Shown here piece by piece: positions 33,698 to 41,990 of a DNA stretch of 64,000 nt (the stretch's first letter is position 1; each line of letters starts with the position of its first letter). The translations under genes and the position numbers were made by a program. Under the pieces are notes generated by a model. The model was not told where the DNA came from. It ran no database searches and saw only the letters and a list, made by a program, of their open reading frames with translations. Origin of the DNA: Chloracidobacterium sp. (GTDB taxonomy: Bacteria > Acidobacteriota > Blastocatellia > Pyrinomonadales > Pyrinomonadaceae); assembly GCA_016716305.1 (NCBI GenBank), contig JADJWP010000002.1, positions 990,501-1,054,500 of the forward strand, in the 5' to 3' direction.

Positions 33698-35209
33698 ATG
33701 AGAAGAGCAAAAATTCTAGCCACACTGGGACCTGCGTCGAATACCGAATCGATGATCAAATCAATGCTCGAGGCTGGTGTGAATGCGGTGCGTATAAACA
33801 TGTCTCACGGTACGCACGACGAGCATTCGGCAACAATTGGGCACGCCCGATCAGCAGCACAGAAACTGGGTGTGCCGCTCGCAGTTCTTGTCGACCTCTC
33901 GGGGCCGAAGATCCGGACGCGCACGCTCGAGGGTGGTTTGCCGGTCGAACTCGTTGCCGGCGAGACATTTACGATCACGACTCGTGATATTACGGGAAAT
34001 CGACTTGAAGTCGCAACGAATTTTCTTGAGCTTCCTACCGCAGTCAAACCGGAGACGATCATCCTTCTCGACGACGGAGCACTGGAACTGCGAGTGGAAT
34101 CCGTTACCGCAACCGATGTTCTATGCCGCATTGTCGTCGGCGGCTGGCTGAAAGAACGCAAGGGCATCAATCTGCCGAATACACCGCTCCCGATCCCGTC
34201 AATGACCGAAAAGGACCATGAGGACCTCAAATGGGCAATGGATCAAAACGTTGATTACATTGCACTTTCATTCGTGCGCAAAGCCGAAGATTGTCGGGAA
34301 GTGAAAGACCTCATAAAGAACCTCAACCGACGGACGATGGGGCGGGCACTTCTGGTTGCGAAAATAGAAAAGGCCGAAGCTATCGAGAATCTCGATTCGA
34401 TAATAGCCGAGACAGACGGCGTGATGGTCGCGCGCGGCGACCTCGGTGTCGAGACAACTGTCGAGCACGTGCCGGTCTATCAAAAGCGGATCATCGAGAG
34501 GGCCGTAGCTAATGACAAGTTCGTGATAACCGCGACACAGATGCTTCAGTCAATGATCGACAGTCCGCACCCGACGCGTGCCGAAGCGTCAGACGTCGCG
34601 AATGCTGTTTGGGACGGTACCGATGCAGTTATGCTGTCGGCCGAGACTGCGACCGGGTCATATCCGTTGGAAACGATCAGAACGATGGCTCGAATAATAG
34701 ATGCTGCCGAAACCATCAAGCCGGAACAATTAAAGAAACCGGTAAAATTCTCACTGCCTCCTTCCGGCCGCACAAGCCAAGCTCTTTGCAAGGCTGCAGC
34801 CTACGCCTCAAAAGAAGTCATGACGGAAAAGGTCGCTGTCTTCACGGAATCCGGGTTAATGGCAAGGCGATTGTCTTCAGTTCGTTCCGGTTTGCAGACA
34901 TTTGCCCTTACCGCACTGACGGACGTTTATAACCAGCTATCGTTGATATGGGGTGTAATACCCTTCGTTCACGGCGAACTCAGTACGACAACTGACAAAC
35001 AGATAGGCGAGGGAACAATGCTCGATCTGCTTGGATCCCAGCAGGACTCGACAGGTGACCTTCTAAAGGTCGGCGAAAAGACCTTGCTTGAAGCAGGCGT
35101 CGTCGAAGACGGTGAGACGCTAATAATGATGGCTGGCCGCCTTTCCGGGCATGGACTTTCGAGTTCTGTGATCGTTTGGACCATCGGCGAAGATATACCC
35201 GCCCGCTGA
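33698..35209 (+). CDS. pyk: Pyruvate kinase
   Basis: 503 residues. Intact motifs: ILATLGPASNTESMIKSM, NMSHGTHDEH, VDLSGPKIRTRT, AKIEKAEAIENL with the catalytic Lys, VMVARGDLGVE, and ATQMLQSMIDSPHPTRAE. Domain B and the C-terminal allosteric domain are present. It makes ATP and pyruvate from phosphoenolpyruvate. A dyad (TGGACT at 33626-33631, AGTCCA at 33644-33649) and a TATAAA at about 33679 lie in the 84-bp gap upstream and may be regulatory. Confidence 0.96.
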   Translation: MRRAKILATLGPASNTESMIKSMLEAGVNAVRINMSHGTHDEHSATIGHARSAAQKLGVPLAVLVDLSGPKIRTRTLEGGLPVELVAGETFTITTRDITGNRLEVATNFLELPTAVKPETIILLDDGALELRVESVTATDVLCRIVVGGWLKERKGINLPNTPLPIPSMTEKDHEDLKWAMDQNVDYIALSFVRKAEDCREVKDLIKNLNRRTMGRALLVAKIEKAEAIENLDSIIAETDGVMVARGDLGVETTVEHVPVYQKRIIERAVANDKFVITATQMLQSMIDSPHPTRAEASDVANAVWDGTDAVMLSAETATGSYPLETIRTMARIIDAAETIKPEQLKKPVKFSLPPSGRTSQALCKAAAYASKEVMTEKVAVFTESGLMARRLSSVRSGLQTFALTALTDVYNQLSLIWGVIPFVHGELSTTTDKQIGEGTMLDLLGSQQDSTGDLLKVGEKTLLEAGVVEDGETLIMMAGRLSGHGLSSSVIVWTIGEDIPAR

Positions 35210-35346
35210 TCGTCTTGCGCTGGTAAGGTTCATGAAGTGTGGTTAGAGTTCTGGTCGCCGTCGCAATTTGAACTATTCCACATTTGGCTGGCTCGTCGCC
35301 GACAGCTCCCTCACTTTCGTTTTGAAATAATTCTGGTCTGCTCGGC

Positions 35347-36036
35347 TCAGACGACTGTTCCGAACAGCTTTCCAACCAGCGCCGTGGCGCCCATCGCGAT
35401 CGCTCCCCAAAACAAAACTCGAACGGCGCCAACGACTATACTGGCCCCGCCTGCTCGTGCAGCAACGCCACCAAGCAACGCGAGGAAGGCAAGCGAGCTA
35501 ACAGCTACTAACGGGATCATGTTCGACATGTTTAGAACGGCGGCAACGCCAAGAGGAAGCAACGCTCCAAGAGCGAAACTAACAGCAGAAAAGACAGCCG
35601 CTTGTATCGGCCGAGCGCTCAGCGTCTCCGAAATACCCAATTCATCCCGGGCGTGAGCTCCGACCGCATCATGTTCTGTCAGCTGGCGTGCGACTTCCTG
35701 AGCAAGACCGGGTTCTAATCCGCGGGCAACATAAATTCCTGCGAGTTCCGTCAACTCATGTTCAGGATCGGCAGCAAGCTCACGTCGTTCACGCTCCAAG
35801 TCCGCATTTTCGGTATCCGACTGCGAATAGACCGAAACGTATTCGCCCGCGGCCATTGACATCGCTCCAGCAACGAGGCCGGCTGTGCCCGCAACAATGA
35901 CCGCGCCGTGATCCGCGTTCGCTGCAGCAACCCCGATGATCAAACTGGCGGTCGAGACGATACCGTCATTAGCACCTAAGACCGCTGCTCGTAACCACCC
36001 GATCCTGTCCGTTCTATGGAGCTCGCGATGGCTCAC
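35347..36036 (-). CDS. VIT1/CCC1-family Fe2+/Mn2+ transporter
   Basis: 229 residues, GTG start with GGGAGGG 5 bases upstream. GWLRAAVLGANDGIVSTASLIIG and GAMSMAAGEYVSVYSQSD are the conserved first helices of the VIT family. A Glu-rich cytoplasmic segment (about 80-130) corresponds to the metal-binding domain, and three more helices follow. Members move Fe2+ or Mn2+ out of the cytoplasm. It is the last gene of a three-gene group with an FMN reductase and an SRPBCC protein. Confidence 0.9.
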   Translation of the reverse strand: MSHRELHRTDRIGWLRAAVLGANDGIVSTASLIIGVAAANADHGAVIVAGTAGLVAGAMSMAAGEYVSVYSQSDTENADLERERRELAADPEHELTELAGIYVARGLEPGLAQEVARQLTEHDAVGAHARDELGISETLSARPIQAAVFSAVSFALGALLPLGVAAVLNMSNMIPLVAVSSLAFLALLGGVAARAGGASIVVGAVRVLFWGAIAMGATALVGKLFGTVV

Positions 36037-36065
36037 AATGACCCTCCCATTAACTGCCGCTTACG

Positions 36066-36647
36066 CTATTGATGATGTTTCGAGGGCAAATTCTCACGGC
36101 CCCACCGAAGCGTCCGCGCCATCCATACTAATTCTTCTATAAAGCCGACAATCCGTTTAACGTACGCCGGATCATTCAGATCTCCGTCTTCGCCAAATGC
36201 ACTTCGCACGGACGGAAAATTTAGATCAAGAAACGTTGGCACCAGGCCGAGTTCCCTTACCATCGGAACCATAGACTCGACGACCCGAGTCCCGCCCCAC
36301 GGGCCGGCAGAAACGCCTACAAACGCAACTGCCTTGTGAATATACTCCTTTAATAGAAGATCGAGAACGCTCTTCAAACAGCCGGGATATCCATGATTGT
36401 ATTCAGGGGCTACGATCACAAGGCCGTCTGCCTTTGCCATCGCCCCGCGCCATTCAGGAAAAAGATGGCCAATCGCAGTGCCATAATCATCCGTCGGCAA
36501 TTCGAAATCTCGAACATCGAAAAATCGTGTTTCGATCTCGTGATGCTCAGCCAGCTTGGCATGCACCCATCGTGCAACATGCGCGCTGCTTCGGTCTTTG
36601 CGGTTGGTACCGAGGATTATCGGTATGAAAAGCTGATCGGCAGGCAT
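36066..36647 (-). CDS. NAD(P)H-dependent FMN reductase (flavodoxin-like)
   Basis: 193 residues from the ATG at 36647, which has AGGGG 8 bases upstream; an in-frame extension of eight codons lacks a start signal. The flavodoxin-like fold is indicated by IPIILGTNRKDRSSAHVARW at the phosphate-binding loop, VIVAPEYNHGYPGCLKSVLD (typical PEYN-x-G/S motif) and VGVSAGPWGGTRV. It reduces FMN or quinone-like substrates with NAD(P)H. Context with a CCC1-type transporter hints at iron chemistry. 29 bases separate it from that gene. Confidence 0.9.
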   Translation of the reverse strand: MPADQLFIPIILGTNRKDRSSAHVARWVHAKLAEHHEIETRFFDVRDFELPTDDYGTAIGHLFPEWRGAMAKADGLVIVAPEYNHGYPGCLKSVLDLLLKEYIHKAVAFVGVSAGPWGGTRVVESMVPMVRELGLVPTFLDLNFPSVRSAFGEDGDLNDPAYVKRIVGFIEELVWMARTLRWGRENLPSKHHQ

Positions 36648-36674
36648 AGATCGAACCCCTGGTAAGCGCAAATA

Positions 36675-37166
36675 CTATACAGATTGATCTCTCAGATATG
36701 AAGCTACGTCCCTAATGAACTGGTGTACCGATGCCTCAGCTATCCGATGGCCGACGACCGCGTCCATCAGGCTCCCGACGATACCCAGCGGAGGTTCGTA
36801 GCTGCCAGCGAGATCGAGCTGAGTTTCGGTAGCCGTAAGAGGATACATAAGGAGTTCCGCTTTCATGAACGGAAACAACCGCGGCATTTTCGCAGCTTCC
36901 CATTCAAGGTCGATACGGGTTGATTCCGGCGAAGTAACCGACTTCGGAATGTCCGTAACCGACAGCACACTGATGGCGATGTCCGTCCCGACCTCGACCC
37001 CCGCGATATTCACATGAAGTTCTGACGCAAGGCTTCGGGCCCGGTCGGCAGCGACTTTCGTCGCATTCCGGAACACGGCGGCCGCGTCAGATGAAAGCGT
37101 AGCTCGAACCGCGGAATAGGGATGATTTACGTAGTCGAAAACTCGTATGTATTTGCCTCCGCTCAC
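36675..37166 (-). CDS. SRPBCC-like protein, function unknown
   Basis: About 163 residues from the GTG at 37166, with GGGGGG 5 bases upstream. The frame remains open for 38 further codons, but that part covers the promoter and does not look coding. The pattern YIRVFDYVNHPYSAVRATLS at the start, a central set of beta strands and the long C-terminal helix (MDAVVGHRIAEASVHQFIRDV) fit the SRPBCC/START-like hydrophobic-ligand fold. It leads the group with the FMN reductase and CCC1 genes. Confidence 0.65.
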   Translation of the reverse strand: MSGGKYIRVFDYVNHPYSAVRATLSSDAAAVFRNATKVAADRARSLASELHVNIAGVEVGTDIAISVLSVTDIPKSVTSPESTRIDLEWEAAKMPRLFPFMKAELLMYPLTATETQLDLAGSYEPPLGIVGSLMDAVVGHRIAEASVHQFIRDVASYLRDQSV

Positions 37167-37176
37167 AGACACCCCC

Positions 37177-37190
37177 CAAACAAATGTTTG
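37177..37190. promoter_or_regulatory. Palindrome in the leader of the SRPBCC gene, operator candidate
   Basis: CAAACA AA TGTTTG is a perfect 6-bp inverted repeat with a 2-base spacer. It sits between the proposed transcription start (near 37224) and the ribosome binding site, where a repressor could block the operon. Confidence 0.35.
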
Positions 37191-37230
37191 AATTATCCAA
37201 AGAGATCGAAATTCACCGTCAAACACGGCA

Positions 37231-37258
37231 AGTATAGTTTGATTTATTTGATTCGCAA
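37231..37258 (-). promoter_or_regulatory. Promoter of the SRPBCC/FMN reductase/CCC1 operon
   Basis: On the minus strand TTGCGA, 16 bases, TATACT. A second possible pair (TTGACG, 19 bases, GATAAT) lies slightly downstream. The remaining sequence from 37259 to 37448 shows nothing I can name. Confidence 0.5.
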
Positions 37259-37448
37259 AATGAGCATTCGCCGACCTCAAATTATGTCTGTATCGCCTTC
37301 CCTCGAGGTAGCCAGTCTGCGACGTAAGTGGTCATCCGCGGACGAAGTGTCAGTGCATTTAGTTCATATGCGCAAACGGTGCGGTAGATCACAGCCACTA
37401 ACTTGTCAGACCGACTGTCTGCCAACTCCAGGGTTGATCTAAAGAGGA

Positions 37449-38474
37449 TTACTTAGTGCCTAAAACTTCCGCGACGGTTTCTTTCTTGATTCCCTTGCCT
37501 TTTTTGTTCTTGAACTCGCTAACCGAGATCTGAGGGTCGCGCCAAGCATCAAGATGGCCAACCTGATGGACACACTGGATCGTGCACGTCGGAGCGCACC
37601 ATTTTTCAGTTATATACTCTCGTTCCATGTCCTCACGGGTATATTCAAGGATCGGGATTCCGGGAGTGCCACGCTGTTGTGAACACCAACTGACGATGCC
37701 GTTCTCATCAATATAGAGATATCGTGCTCCGGCTCGACAACGCCACTCGTATTCTTTGCCCTCGACAAGTTCGTCCTGAAACCAGTTCCACCGCGCATAC
37801 GACCGAGTTCCCTTTGACTTGATCTCTTTGTATACTTCTTTCTCCCGATCGGTAAGGCCTTTGTTCAGTCCCATTTCGTCGTGTATGACACCAACGGTCG
37901 ACGAAAATCCAAGCTCGCGAGCCCGATTCGCAATGATCAGAGCTTCGTCCGGATTCGCAACGCCGCCTCCGACAACTGAATTTATATTGACTTTGAATTT
38001 CGCGTAGTCCCTTAAATTTACTAGTTTTGAGTCGAGGACCTTAAGACTCTTTTTTGATACGTCGTCAGGCGTGACATTATCGATCGAGATCTGAAGATAA
38101 TCGAGACCCGCATCATTTAGTTTCCTCACCTTTTCCGGCTGGAAATAGTATCCATTCGAGATAAGACCGGCGATCATCCCATGATGCCGAATACGAGCGA
38201 TTATTTCATAGATGTCCGGGTGCATCATCGGCTCACCGCCCGAGATCGTAATGACGGACGAACCGAATTCAGCGAGCTTATCGATGCGCTGAAGCATTAC
38301 GTCGATCGGCACCGGGTCGCTGGTCTTGTCGTATTCGTTGCAGTATGTACACGAAAGATTGCAGCGACGCATAGGTACGATGTGAACAAGTACCGGATGT
38401 TTGGTCGATGCGAACGCGCGGACGGTGTGCTTAACGCCGCGGGTAAATCTGCTGAAGCTACTCGCCTTGGGCAT
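37449..38474 (-). CDS. Radical SAM protein with C-terminal SPASM-like cysteines
   Basis: 341 residues from the ATG at 38474; a further 35 codons in frame are possible. The SAM-binding [4Fe-4S] site is RRCNLSCTYCNEYD, followed by the GGE motif (ITISGGEPMMHP) and NVNSVV-type strands. Near the end CRAGARYLYID, WCSQQRG and CAPTCTIQCVHQ supply extra cysteines for one or two auxiliary clusters, as in SPASM/twitch proteins. Those usually modify peptides or small molecules. No peptide substrate gene is recognisable nearby, so the substrate is unknown. Confidence 0.85.
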   Translation of the reverse strand: MPKASSFSRFTRGVKHTVRAFASTKHPVLVHIVPMRRCNLSCTYCNEYDKTSDPVPIDVMLQRIDKLAEFGSSVITISGGEPMMHPDIYEIIARIRHHGMIAGLISNGYYFQPEKVRKLNDAGLDYLQISIDNVTPDDVSKKSLKVLDSKLVNLRDYAKFKVNINSVVGGGVANPDEALIIANRARELGFSSTVGVIHDEMGLNKGLTDREKEVYKEIKSKGTRSYARWNWFQDELVEGKEYEWRCRAGARYLYIDENGIVSWCSQQRGTPGIPILEYTREDMEREYITEKWCAPTCTIQCVHQVGHLDAWRDPQISVSEFKNKKGKGIKKETVAEVLGTK

Positions 38475-38633
38475 AAATGAAAACTTTGAAGCATCCGCGA
38501 TCGGGGAACAATCACTAAACGCTTGCCGAACTGAACTCTTAATTATAGGTTTCGTGCCGGTGCTTTTCAAACCAAACAAAAGGCCTCAGCCTCAAAGACC
38601 AAAGCCCGGAACAAGAAATGCTGGAAGATCTGA

Positions 38634-39326
38634 CTAGCCTTTTATGATCTTCGTACCTTTTGGTAAGTTGACCTGAAAAGAATCCGCCCTCAAGGTGACA
38701 TTCTTATTCAAATTCGAGAGGTGGACAGTTGTCGTATCATTATTGATCTCGACTACCTTCGATTGAATGGGCATACCGTCGCTATCTATCCAGATCTCGG
38801 CCGTTTTATAGCTGGTCTTCACCTTTGGCGTCAACTGTAAATGCCACGTTTTAATGCCACCTTTAACGGTCGCCTCGCCGAGGTAAACGACGCTGTAATT
38901 AGCTCTAAGTTGAGCTCGCGTCATATTCATGAATGCCAGTGCACCGCCCGCAGTACCCTTGCCTTTCGCTTTATCTACATTTCCAGTGTACGCCTGCTTT
39001 AGGTTCGGCTGATACATCACATACTGCTTGTCTACGACCGCCAGCGATTCTTCGGGCCGTTTCCAATCAACTCTGATCAACGGGTTCTTGTTTCGCTGCG
39101 GCAAATATTGAACCGTGCCTTCCGTCGTATCGACGACACCAAGCTGGACATTCTCTTTCGCCATCGTGATGCTTGCACGCAGCGAAGTAAGTTTCTTGTT
39201 ATGCTCGTCCATACGTGTCAGGATCGTATTGATCACGTCCTGGCCAAATATACTGTTGACCGCCGCAGTGTTGAAAAAGATAAAGGTCAAAGCGGCCGTC
39301 AGCCCGATTTTGTAATTCAACTTCAT
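38634..39326 (-). CDS. LolA-like outer-membrane lipoprotein carrier protein
   Basis: 230 residues from the ATG at 39326, which starts a signal peptide (MKLNYKIGLTAALTFIFFN). The mature part has the LolA/LppC half-barrel pattern: LTSLRASITMAKENVQLG, GTVQYLPQRNKNPLIRVDW, KQYVMYQPNLKQAY, TWHLQLTPK, and IWIDSDGMPIQSKVVE. LolA carries lipoproteins through the periplasm. It is the last gene in a group with an ABC ATPase and a lipoprotein. The 108-residue membrane gene precedes it by 61 bases. Confidence 0.8.
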   Translation of the reverse strand: MKLNYKIGLTAALTFIFFNTAAVNSIFGQDVINTILTRMDEHNKKLTSLRASITMAKENVQLGVVDTTEGTVQYLPQRNKNPLIRVDWKRPEESLAVVDKQYVMYQPNLKQAYTGNVDKAKGKGTAGGALAFMNMTRAQLRANYSVVYLGEATVKGGIKTWHLQLTPKVKTSYKTAEIWIDSDGMPIQSKVVEINNDTTTVHLSNLNKNVTLRADSFQVNLPKGTKIIKG

Positions 39327-39387
39327 ATAAAAATAACTGTCGTTCGTTTCATCATGTGCGATCTTGACCAGCCCGACAGTTTCGACA

Positions 39388-39735
39388 TTATTTGATCTCG
39401 ACCTCGTAAACGGTTTCGCCATTCGCATTCTTCGTTTCGCGAGTCTCAACGATCACCGCATCCGGATCCCCACTCAATTCTCTCACTTTTTTCTCAAGAA
39501 CCGGTCTATCAGGGCTAAAATCCGATGCTTGGACGACGAGACGCGACGTTGGGGTTGCAAGCCTTTCACGTTTGTCGAACCACGATTTCGGCGTCAAAAA
39601 GATGAATGCGACGATCAAAAGGCAGAAAATGACATAGATCGACGTCTCGCGGCTATGATTCCATAAAATAATTCGCTTGACTCTTTCCATTTCGAGGGAT
39701 CGACCTACGGCTTTACTGATCGACGATTCGACCAT
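39388..39735 (-). CDS. Small single-helix membrane protein in the Lol-like cluster
   Basis: 115 residues from the ATG at 39735, which overlaps the ABC ATPase end by 23 bases and has AGGA 7 bases upstream; ATG 39690 is an alternative. One hydrophobic helix (about 33-49, SIYVIFCLLIVAFIFL) is followed by a small soluble domain rich in charged residues (DPDAVIVETRETKNANGET). No recognised family. Its coupling to the ATPase gene suggests a shared function. Confidence 0.6.
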   Translation of the reverse strand: MVESSISKAVGRSLEMERVKRIILWNHSRETSIYVIFCLLIVAFIFLTPKSWFDKRERLATPTSRLVVQASDFSPDRPVLEKKVRELSGDPDAVIVETRETKNANGETVYEVEIK

Positions 39736-40390
39736 CGCGCATCCTGATGATCCGCGTACACACCGCGGCAGCCTCAGGATTATGGGTGATCATTATGATC
39801 GTCTGGTTGAATTCTTCATTAAGCTTGCGGAACATATCCAAAACGATCTGCGAATTCTCAGTATCAAGATTGCCCGTCGGCTCATCGGCCAGAATGATCG
39901 CCGGACTATTAATAACTGCACGCGCGAGTGCGACGCGTTGCTGTTCTCCGCCAGACATTTCGAGCGGCTTGTGATGCATTTTATCTTCGAGTTTCAGGAG
40001 CCGCAAGACCTCATGCCGGTTCGTCGAACTGTTGTTGCTGCTTCCCGTATGGATCTTTTCAGCAAGTTTCAAATTTCCTTCTGCCGTTAGAGTCGGAAAC
40101 AGGTTGAATCTCTGAAATACGAATCCTATCTTCCTCCGCCGTATATCCGTCCGCTGCGCGTCGCCAACTTTTGCAAGATCCTCACCATCGATAAGGATCG
40201 AACCGCTGGTCGGGCTCAGCAAACCGCCGAGCAGGTGCAGTAAAGTCGATTTTCCGCAGCCTGAAGGACCCATGATGGCAACAAATTCACCACGTTCGAC
40301 CTCAAGCGATACCCCTCGAAGTGCGGGGACATCCAATTTGCCGATTTTATAAGATTTGGTCAGATTCTCGGTCCGTAAGATTGCGGTCAT
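39713..40390 (-). CDS. ABC transporter ATP-binding protein (LolD/MacB type)
   Basis: 225 residues. Walker A GPSGCGKST, Q-loop FQRFNLFP, signature MSGGEQQRVALARA, Walker B IILADEPTGNLD and the switch His (ITHNPEA) are all intact. The size and the RFNLFPTLTA region match the LolD/MacB/FtsE subfamily. No permease gene is adjacent in this window, so the membrane partner must be encoded elsewhere. Six bases separate it from the upstream lipoprotein gene. Confidence 0.93.
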   Translation of the reverse strand: MTAILRTENLTKSYKIGKLDVPALRGVSLEVERGEFVAIMGPSGCGKSTLLHLLGGLLSPTSGSILIDGEDLAKVGDAQRTDIRRRKIGFVFQRFNLFPTLTAEGNLKLAEKIHTGSSNNSSTNRHEVLRLLKLEDKMHHKPLEMSGGEQQRVALARAVINSPAIILADEPTGNLDTENSQIVLDMFRKLNEEFNQTIIMITHNPEAAAVCTRIIRMRDGRIVDQ

Positions 40391-40396
40391 TTGAAG

Positions 40397-41464
40397 CTAT
40401 TGAATTCTGGTTACACCGGCGTTGGGGGTCGAAGAAGGGTTAGCGGTTTTTGCCTCAGACAACTTCTTATCAAGGTCGACCTCTTCAAGTTCCCAGCTAT
40501 TCTGAAGAACGAACGCAGTTGTCGGATATTTTTGTCCGATGACGACCGATTCGGGCATTTTGTAGGTCAACTTCATCGAATACTTTTCCTGAGGCCTCGT
40601 AACGATGATCTGAAGCGGTAAGTTGGCATAATCGGCCGTTTCTGTCAGCTTGCCTTCGAGCCCGTAGACTATATCGCTCTCGATCTCGCCTTTCCCGTCG
40701 AAGATCTGCTGTCGTGCGAGCCGAATTCCGCCGACGCGGTCGAACCAAAATCGCCGCGTTATCCGCAACTCGCTGCTGTCCGTTCGAACGAATTCATCAA
40801 GCAAGTAATATCCGCGATTCACGACCCTCAGCGGCGATTTTTTCGGCTGCGATGCGTCTTCCTCTATTTGAAATATCGAACTCCTTGTGTAGATCCGGTC
40901 ACCAGAGGTCGGACGAACCAACATCGCATCTGTAAAATGCTGAGGCCGAAGGTTGGCAAAGGCGTTTACATTCTGTGTGATCGTACTGTTTCCATTGTCA
41001 GTGACGATCTCCTTTTGAAGTATCGAATAATCAGCGTCGTTCGTGCCGATCACGAACTTTTTATATTTTCCGCTGCCACCGTCCTGCAGGATCGCTACGC
41101 GGAATTTCTCACCATCGGAGGTCATTTGAGCAACATCGGTTTTGAGAACCGGAACCTGCACCTTTAACAAAATGCTTGCCGGGCGTTGAACCACGACCTC
41201 GCCGTCCGCAGCCCGATAGACCTCTTTGCTCCCAAACTGGGCGAACGAGTTGTCCTCGAATTTCAGGTCCATCTTCGCCCGCATCGAACCTACACGAGCG
41301 AACCTGTTGATCTCAGCCTCTAGCTCCTTTTGCGACGCTTCTTCAGCTTTGAGCAGGGTCGGTGTCTTGCTTTCTTTCTTGACGATGTTACAGCCCGTCA
41401 AAAACAGGATCGCAAAGACCGATAGGATCGCAAACGACCTCACGCATGAATTCATGAAAAACAT
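40397..41464 (-). CDS. Lipoprotein with DUF4292/LolB-like domain
   Basis: 355 residues. The signal peptide ends in LFLTGC, a textbook lipobox. A charged stretch is followed by GSMRAKMDLKFED and RPASILLKVQVPVLKTDVAQM and DGEKFRVAI. That arrangement of strands and a helix resembles LolB/DUF4292 proteins, which have the same half-barrel fold as LolA. The C-terminal third is less clear. It heads a group lipoprotein - LolD-like ATPase - small membrane protein - LolA-like carrier. Confidence 0.75.
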   Translation of the reverse strand: MFFMNSCVRSFAILSVFAILFLTGCNIVKKESKTPTLLKAEEASQKELEAEINRFARVGSMRAKMDLKFEDNSFAQFGSKEVYRAADGEVVVQRPASILLKVQVPVLKTDVAQMTSDGEKFRVAILQDGGSGKYKKFVIGTNDADYSILQKEIVTDNGNSTITQNVNAFANLRPQHFTDAMLVRPTSGDRIYTRSSIFQIEEDASQPKKSPLRVVNRGYYLLDEFVRTDSSELRITRRFWFDRVGGIRLARQQIFDGKGEIESDIVYGLEGKLTETADYANLPLQIIVTRPQEKYSMKLTYKMPESVVIGQKYPTTAFVLQNSWELEEVDLDKKLSEAKTANPSSTPNAGVTRIQ

Positions 41465-41584
41465 TCTCAATCTCTGATGTCCCGCTCGACTTGGCTGTTG
41501 TATATTAATAACGCTTCAAAACAGACTGAAAAAGCGATCCAAACCGAAAATAATAGCACGTACGGCGACTTTCAACTAGTCGGG

Positions 41585-41624
41585 CAAAAACAAACGGAGC
41601 GAGGAGATATGAATCCCGGCTCCG
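41585..41624 (-). terminator. Possible terminator of the respiratory operon
   Basis: On the minus strand CGGAGC and GCTCCG (41619-41624, 41595-41600) enclose an 18-base loop and are followed by TTTGTTTTTG. The loop is long for an intrinsic terminator. It lies 31-70 bases after ctaF. Confidence 0.45.
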
Positions 41625-41654
41625 CTAACAGGCGTTATATTAAGACAAGGCTTT

Positions 41655-41981
41655 TTAGCTCGAAAACACTCCCGGACCTCGGGTGAAATAGTCCTGCATG
41701 GTAAATGCAAACATGATCACCAGCCAGAAGAAACTGGCTATCGCAGACAGCCAGATCAGTTCCTTGCTCCACCTAACGTGCATAAAATAAAGCATCACGA
41801 ATGTCATTTTGGTGAAGGCGATGAATAGGGCAAGGAGCGTGTTTGCACCAGCAAAGAATCGTCCGTCAAGATCCCATTGCGAGGTAACGTACGTGATGAT
41901 CGTTCCAAATACCAGGATAAGGAATATCACGATGTAACCCGGGATACCGATGTGAGCGTGTTCGCTATGATTTTCCGACAT
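41655..41981 (-). CDS. ctaF: Cytochrome c oxidase subunit IV (caa3-type)
   Basis: 108 residues with three membrane helices, ending in a short tail. TKMTFVMLYFMHVRWSKELI is the conserved KxxFVxxYFMHL-like motif of this subunit family. It stabilises the heme-copper oxidase in the inner membrane. It follows subunit III after 9 bases, the last gene of the respiratory operon. Confidence 0.9.
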   Translation of the reverse strand: MSENHSEHAHIGIPGYIVIFLILVFGTIITYVTSQWDLDGRFFAGANTLLALFIAFTKMTFVMLYFMHVRWSKELIWLSAIASFFWLVIMFAFTMQDYFTRGPGVFSS

Positions 41982-41990
41982 GATATCGTT

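Noticed and set aside
41477..41686. 69-codon plus-strand frame near the end of the oxidase operon
   Set aside because: It overlaps the likely terminator and ctaF, and has no ribosome site or protein-like composition.
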